Positions 57,491-64,000 of a stretch of DNA of 64,000 nt are shown one piece after another; position 1 is the first letter of the stretch, and every line of letters starts with the position of its first letter. Position numbers and translations under genes: made by a program. The notes beneath the pieces are model-generated. The model was not told where the DNA came from, ran no database searches, and saw nothing but the letters and a program-made list of their open reading frames with translations. This DNA is from Mactra quadrangularis (lineage: Eukaryota; Mollusca; Bivalvia; Venerida; Mactridae): contig CM046307.1 of NCBI GenBank assembly GCA_025267735.1, forward strand, positions 53,997,395-54,061,394, read 5' to 3'.

Positions 57491-60400
57491 CATCTGACAC
57501 ATTCTGAATGCATAAACATAGTTTTGCGAATAGACTTCTGAAAAGACATTTCAATGGACAGCTGTCTATTCGCTACTCTATAATAAATGTCTGACGCATC
57601 CTAAATGCATTAAAATAATTTGCAAATAAACTTCTGAATAGACTTTGAATGAACAGTTCTCTATTCGAAACTCTAAAATAGACTTCTGACACATTCTGAA
57701 AGCATTTACCAGATTTTGTGGATAGACTTCCAAATAGACTTTTGAAAGAACATCTGTCTATTCGCTACTTTATAATAGACCTCAGACAAATTCTTAAAGC
57801 ATATATTAATATGATGTTACGAATAGACTTCCGAAAAGTCTTTTGAATAGACAGCTCTCTATTCGAAAATCTATAATAAACTTCTGGATCATTATGGACG
57901 CATTTACCAGATTTTGTGAATAGACTTCTGAATAGACTTTTGAATGGACATCTGTCTATTTGTAACTTTATAACAGTCTACAGACACATTCATAATGCAT
58001 ATATTTGATTTTGCAAAAAGACTTCTGAATAGACTTTTGAATGGACAGCTCTCTATACGAAAATCTATAATAGACTTCTGGATCATTATGTACGCATTTT
58101 CCAGATTTTGCGAATAGACTTCTGAATAGACTTTTGAATGGACATCTGTCCATTTGCAACTTATAACAGTCTACAGACACATTCATAATGCATATATATG
58201 ATTTTTGCGAAAAGACTTCTGAATAGACTTTTGAATGGACATCTGTCTATTTGCAACTTTATAACAGTCTACAGACACATTCATAATGCATATATATGAT
58301 TTTTGCGAAAAGACTTCTGAATAGACTTTTGAATGGACAGCTCTCTATTCGAAAATCTATAATAGACTTCTGGATCATTATGGACGCGTTTACCAGATTT
58401 TGTGAATAGACTTCTGAATAGACTTTTGAATGGACATCTGTCTATTTGCAACTTTATAACAGTCTACAGACACATTCAAAATGCATATATATGATTTTTG
58501 CGAAAAGACTTCTGAATAGACTTTTGAATGGACATCTGTCTATTTGCAACTTTATAACAGTCTACAGACACATTCATAATGCATAAAAATGATTTTTGCG
58601 AAAAGACTTCTGAAAAGACTTTTGAATGGACAGCTCTCTATTCGAAAATCTATAATAGACTTCTGGATCATTATGGACGCATTTACCAGATTTTGTGAAT
58701 AGACTTCTGAATAGACTTTTGAATGGACATCTGTCTATTTGCAACTTTATAACAGTTTACAGACACATTCATAATGCATATTTATGATTTTCGCGAAAAG
58801 ACTTCTGAATAGACTTTTGAATGGACATCTGTCTATTTGCAACTTTATAACAGTCTACAGACACATTCATAATGCATATATATGATTTTTGCGAAAAGAC
58901 TTCTGAAAAGATTTTTGAATGGACATCTGTCCATTTGCAACTTTATAACAGTCTACAGACACATTCATAATGCATTTATATGATTTTTTGCGAAAAGACT
59001 TCTGAATAGACTTTTGAATGGACATCTGTCTATTTGCAACTTTATAACAGTCTACAGACACATTCATAATGCATATATATGATTTTTGCGAAAAGACTTC
59101 TGAATAGACTTTTGAATGTACAGCTCTCTATTCGAAAATCTATAATAGACTTCTTGATCATTATGGACGCATTTACCAGATTTTGTGAATAGACTTCTGA
59201 ATAGACTTTTGAATGGACATCTGTCTATTTGCAACTTTATAACAGTCTACAGACACATTCAAAATGCATATATATGATTTTTGCGAAAAGACTTCTGAAT
59301 AGTTTTTTGAATGGACATATGTCTCTTTGCAACTTTTTAACAGTCTACAGACACATTCATAATGCATATATATGATTTTTGCGAAAAGACTTCTGAAAAG
59401 ACTTTTGAATGGACAGCTCTCTATTCGAAAATCTATAATAGACTTCTGGATCATTATTGACGCATTTACAAGATTTTGTGAATAGTCTTCTGAATAGACT
59501 TTTGAATGGACATCTGTCTATTTGCAATTTTATAACAGTCTACAGACACATTCATAATGCATATATATGATTTTTGCGAAAAGACTTCTGAATAGACTTT
59601 TGAATGGACATCTCTCTATTCGAAAATCTATAATAGACTTCTGGATCATTATGGCACATTTACCATATTTTGTGAATAGACTTCTGAATAGACTTTTGAA
59701 TGGACATCTGTCTATTTGCAACTTTATAACAGTCTACAGACACATTCATAATGCATAAATATGATTTTTGCGAAAAGACTTCTGAATAAACTTTTGAATG
59801 GACAGCTCTCTATTCGAAAATCTATAATAGACTTCTGGATCATTATGGACGCATTTACCAGATTTTTTTGCGAATAGACTTCTGAATAGACATTTGAATG
59901 GACATCTGTCTATTTGCAACTTTATAACAGTCTGCAGACACATTCATATTGCATATATATGATTTTTGCGAAAAGACTTCTGAATAGACTTTTGAATGGA
60001 CAGCTCTCTATTCAAAAACCTATAATAGAGTTCTGGCTCATTCTGAATACATTCACCAGATTTTGCTAATAGACTTCTGAATAAATCTTTCAATGGACAT
60101 CTGTCTATTTACAACTTTAAAATAGATTACAGACACATTCTTTATGCCTATATATGATTTTTCGAATAGACTTTTGAAAAGACATTTGAATGGATATCTG
60201 TTTGATTGCATTACAGGCTTTTTTCGAATATACTTCTGAATGGACTTCCGTCCTTGCTTATACATGATATTGCAAATAGACTTCTGAATAGACTTTTGAA
60301 TCGACATATATCTATTCGCAACTTAATTAAAGACTTCAGACGCATTCTAATTGCATATATATGATTTAGCAAATTAACTTCTGAACAGACTTTTGAATGG

Positions 60401-60976
60401 ATAGCTGTGTATTCGCTACTGCATAATAGACTTCTGACTCATTCTGAAAGCATTTACCAGATTTTGCGAATAGACTTCTGAATAGACATTTAAATGGACA
60501 GCTCTCTATTCGAAATTCTATAAAAGACTTCACCCTCATTTTGAATGCATATACATAAATTTGCGAATAGACTTCGGAATAGACATTTGAATGGACATTT
60601 GCATCTTTACGTATTCCACGAAAATACTTTTAAATCTGTTTGATTGCATTACTGGCTTTTTTCAAATAGACTTCGGAATAGACTTTTGAATGGACATTTG
60701 TCTATTTATGTTTTCTATGAAAAGACTTTTAAATATGTCTGATTGCACTAGTGACTTTTTTCGAATAGACTTCTGAATAGATTTCCGAATAGACAGCTGT
60801 CTTTTCGGCATTTTGTGAACAGATTTTTGTACAGATTTTTGAACTTACCTATGCCTATGTATACAGTAAATGCGAATAGATTTCTGAATGAATAGATTTC
60901 TCAATACATAGCTGTCTATTGTGCGAATAGACTTTTGAATAGAGAATAGACAATAGATAGCTAACTTCACAGACCT
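57491..60976 (-). repeat. foldback right arm: tandem array in inverted orientation
   Basis: The same units as the left arm on the opposite strand (for example GCGAAAAGACTTCTGAATAG then ACTTTTGAATGGACATCTGT). It is about 1.9 kb shorter. The outermost 400 bases mirror the left tip in order: Q-S-N type variant units, then ACAGCTGTCTTTTCGGCATT, ACAGATTTTTGTACAGATTT and the terminal CTTCACAGACCT. The 1763-base segmental duplication of the left arm was not seen here. Confidence 0.95.
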
Positions 60977-60984
60977 TCTTATTT
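60977..60984 (+). repeat. target site duplication of foldback element, right
   Basis: TCTTATTT directly follows the right tip CTTCACAGACCT and matches 51056-51063. Confidence 0.85.
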
Positions 60985-62961
60985 TCAAATGGGCTTCAAC
61001 ATGGAGTTGATAAAACGGATTATTAATACCCAGTGCACGCTAGTGATTAAAGAGAATAGAACAATCAAAGCGCCGATAGCGCTGTCAGACATGGGGTTTT
61101 GGTAGAGTATATGGCTGTATACAACTCATGGAAGCCATACAAGGGACCTTTACATAAACCAGATAAGATATACACGTGCTTCTTGTCGTCTGCTTGTTAA
61201 CGCGTAATGCGGACTATATTAATTGCAGTGGTAATTATCCCTTTATTTGCGCGCGCACAACATAATGTAATCGTCCGCGACAAATTTTGATGTGGATTTG
61301 CCACAGTCCACTACTAAACATGGGGAAACTCCATGTAAAAAGGGCGTTTGTTACCATGTGCATGTCTTGAGTTTACTGACTGTTCCAATACTAGAATAAT
61401 GTATCACATCAATGAAATAGCAAATATAACAATAGAAATCGATGAAATAGCTATTAAATTGTTAAAATAATGTTTTCATTTGTAAGTTGATTTAGATTAA
61501 TAACTTTAAACTTTACGAAGTACAAGTGTTTAATTGACAATAACATTTACGATTCTTTAATCTCAGAATAATGTATTAATGCCTGATACTGTACAAGGTG
61601 TATGTTTTAATGAAGAACCATTATTCATTGATAATTAATTAGTTTCTCTCACCTGTATTTCAATCCAAGTGATTAACAAACATATGTTGGAATATTATGT
61701 TTTATGGTATTACCTTGGCACCCTCGATTAAAGCTAATATGTTTCCATGGCAACTGATCGGATACCAATCATGTAGTAAAATCAAATAAACAAAGTCGTA
61801 GGGTGTAAAACGTGGTGTTGACATTTATCTTGCACCGAATGTGTTTCTTAGAACAATATTTTATCATTTCCAGCGTTCCAGGCTGTGTGAACATTATTCA
61901 TAGTGTTCAAATTGTATGAATCAGAGACCAAGGGTTTGGTGTAAATACTGGTTAGTCACGGTTAAATACGGGGTTTAGTTTCATTTAGTGGACATTTATT
62001 AATGACCTGACTAGCATGCATGTTTGGACAATGTACATGTAACTAATGGTCATTTCAAGACAGCACGAACACATTAAATGTAACACTGACCATGGATATT
62101 TTGTCTGCAATTAGAAGACGTATTGATTCTTGACCGTTTAATCATCTGATGCTATACTGGAATTTAAGTGTAAAATGCTTAAACCGGTCTGTTAAAATGA
62201 CTTTGGACAAACTACTATAGACGTAATTTTGCATGACCGTATTCTGTTATTTATAGCCTAGGGCTATTTCTTTGTCTTTTTAGATAATAAGCATTTAAGT
62301 TTTCTTAAAAATGCTTTTTGTTTTGTTGAACTGTTAAATCTTACACTCAAACTAACATGAGTTAGTTTAAGATTTCACTTTAGAACTTAAAGACACCAAG
62401 GGGATAAGTACAAAGTAGTTCCAAATTTCAAATTTATAGTGAATTTTATCATGATCAATCTCGTGTACTAAACTGCTCTAAATGGGCTCACATGGTTCTT
62501 ATCTTATATTCAGATGAATTGCAGGAAACAGTGCTGGGAAATACTACGAATAGCTACTGTCAATGACCATAAAAACTTTCACAACTTGAATCTTTTGTTC
62601 CAAATTAGATTTCTTATTAATTAGAGTAAAACGTGGCCATACACAAATCATAGAATACTAAATTCTGTATAAGTAATGTTGTTAATATGTAGATTTCATC
62701 TATTATGTAATAGTGTGCTTTTTATAGTATATTTTCATACGTGTTTATTCATACATCTACATGGATTCTATTTAATATAATTGTATAATATAATGTACAT
62801 GTATTTTATACATATGCATCACCTTCTAAATATGTTATTTTCTCCATAATGGAGGATTCAATAAATATATATATATATATATATGACAATGTGTTAAACA
62901 AATCATCTTCATGCGATGGTCATAAGAATGTGAAACCAAAAATATTAATGCATTTTGAAAC
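60985..62961. other. AT-rich DNA, no gene seen
   Basis: An (AT)n run of about 20 bases lies at 62865-62884. No gene or element was recognised. Confidence 0.4.
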
Positions 62962-63080
62962 GCCGTTGTTTCCTTGAGCAATTGATCCTTCTCGCTCAGT
63001 CCTGGGGACCAGGAAGCGGACTTAAAAGTGATTAATCTAAGTTGTAAGAACTTGTTTCACAATCGAGTATAAACTAACTG
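62962..63080 (+). repeat. tRNA-derived SINE, family B, 5'-truncated
   Basis: Only the body is present: CGCCGTTGTTTCCTTGAGC, GACCAGGAAGCGGACTTAAA, AGTGATTAATCTAAGTTGTA and a final AGTATAAACTAA. It is very close to the 3' half of the copy at 296-520. The missing head indicates 5' truncation on insertion. Confidence 0.75.
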
Positions 63081-63291
63081 TGTATTACAGTAAAAGATCC
63101 TTCCGTTTGAGTTTATACAGCGTATATTAAAATAAGTTTTCAATGCATAAAATAATACATGTACATGTAATAAGGTTGCATAATAAAACCAGAGACATGC
63201 TATCTATGTTTCTGACAAAACATAATAAATAATGCATCATCTAACCTATTTCCTTACAATAAATATGATATATTCATTTGGAACAAGCATA
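63081..63291. other. AT-rich spacer
   Basis: No feature recognised. Confidence 0.35.
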
Positions 63292-63293
63292 AA

Positions 63294-63668
63294 CAGTGCC
63301 CACCAAAATTATGGAGACATTTTCAATGTGTTTGGCCTATTATGTAGCTTTTATCGAAAATATTATTAAAGTTTACTTAAATGCTTTTTAGTTTAGCTAT
63401 AGTTAAATGGTTCTATATATTGTGGAGAATACAAATATAGCTTATAAACAGTGTTATGGGGTTAATTCATTAAACATGGGTTTGGTGACTTTAGAATAGG
63501 ATGTCAGATGCTGAATCTTTTAAATGTAATGCGTTCATTACATTTGTTGTAGTTTTATCCAAAACCATACTAAATAATTATATTTTAAATAATGGTTCTA
63601 TAAACCATTATTGAAATTAAAGAGTTTTCGTAAATTTCCCTTAGTCTCAAAACTTTTGGTGGGCACTG
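63294..63668. mobile_element. Tc1/mariner-like MITE, CAGTGCCCACCAAAA ends
   Basis: CAGTGCCCACCAAAATTATG begins the element, and the right end reads CTTTTGGTGGGCACTG, with GTCTC at the inner edge on both sides. The inverted repeat is about 25 bases with few mismatches. TA follows the right end; the left has AA, perhaps one mutated base. The 375-base interior is AT-rich and non-coding. Confidence 0.8.
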
Positions 63669-64000
63669 TATACATTCAACGTACCTAAAACATTTTTACA
63701 CCATATATTTCAGTTAAAACTGTATTTTACATGGAGTTGATATATCCCAGTAATTACATTACGTAACTATAGTTATTGCCTGCTATAACTTAGATCGTGA
63801 GAACTAACGCTGAGAGTAGTTCTAGGGAACGCTATGTATCAATTACCACAAGTGTTGTGATGTTTTAATATTAATTACTTTCTGTCATGCATTGGTAACT
63901 CTCATGAATGTTACAATTTATTTGTTAACTAAAAGATAATCATGTGTATTGTTGAATTATTGATAAAATTCTCTTACATTAACTTTGATCATAAATCCTC
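63669..64000. other. AT-rich DNA, no gene seen
   Basis: No feature recognised to the window end. Confidence 0.35.

Larger units (their letters stand above)
51064..60976. mobile_element. 9.9-kb foldback-type transposon with giant repetitive inverted arms
   Basis: The two tips are exact inverted copies for the first 54 bases (starting AGGTCTGTGAAGTTAGC), and about 95% or better by eye for at least 250 bases. The 8-bp direct repeat TCTTATTT flanks the whole. Each arm continues inward as tandem repeats in mirror orientation: left arm about 5.3 kb, right arm about 3.5 kb. Between them is a 1.1-kb spacer holding a younger SINE. Long inverted repeats made of internal tandem repeats, with a 9-bp-class duplication, are the defining layout of Foldback elements such as Drosophila FB. 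No transposase is present, so it would be mobilised in trans. Its small frames (SIQKSIQKSIRK, FKSLFRSLFAKS) are repeat translations. Confidence 0.88.

Noticed and set aside
51064..60976. Foldback arms read as a CRISPR array
   Set aside because: The repeats are contiguous units with variable internal sequence, with no constant repeat separated by unique spacers. The context is a eukaryotic genome and no cas genes exist.

Overview
This is a eukaryotic, AT-rich and gene-poor window with introns, most likely from a marine invertebrate. A bivalve or other mollusc is my best guess, inferred from the mix of several tRNA-derived SINE families, many short terminal-inverted-repeat elements (MITEs) and low-complexity AT-rich DNA. 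No long open reading frame is a convincing host gene. Host features I can support are two tRNA-Gly(GCC) genes (13061-13131 and 13538-13608) and one probable first coding exon: a signal peptide followed by a consensus splice donor (25400-25478), downstream of an NRF1-like palindrome. The window therefore looks intergenic or intronic, with the start of one secreted or membrane protein gene on the + strand.

The dominant structure is a 9.9-kb foldback-type mobile element at 51064-60976. Its two very long inverted arms (about 5.3 kb and 3.5 kb) are built of tandem units, typically 98 bp, themselves made of 12-bp-like subrepeats. The arms surround a spacer of about 1.1 kb that was later hit by a tRNA-derived SINE carrying its own 13-bp target duplication. 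The tips of the arms are nearly identical inverted copies, and the whole structure is flanked by a direct 8-bp (possibly 9-bp) target duplication. I see no transposase in it, so it looks non-autonomous. All the small ORFs in it are by-products of the repeats.

The rest is a dense layer of smaller elements, many with target duplications readable by eye. There are hAT-type elements with 8-bp duplications (2553-2804, 14170-14639, 20516-23275, 32497-32916, 37852-38339, and an 80-bp near-perfect palindrome at 29459-29538). Three copies of one CAGGGGCGGATCC-ended family have 5-bp duplications (2020-2311, 18829-19134, 41643-41948), the last nested inside another palindromic element. A pair of Harbinger-like MITEs has TAA/TTA duplications (24571-24796, 37213-37439). 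Tc1/mariner-like MITEs lie at 31501-31719 and 63294-63668, and a TTAA-flanked piggyBac-like element sits in a palindromic target at 16476-17183. Retroelements are a 5'-truncated LINE end with a C2H2 zinc-finger motif and a 12-bp target duplication (33049-33431), a decayed LINE reverse-transcriptase tail (11300-11640), and at least four tRNA-derived SINE families.

Minisatellites of exact 27-bp and 34-bp period (12231-12445, 19641-19812) and a TCA/ATC microsatellite (4207-4565) complete the layout. Between these landmarks the sequence is AT-rich with no coding signal I can defend.
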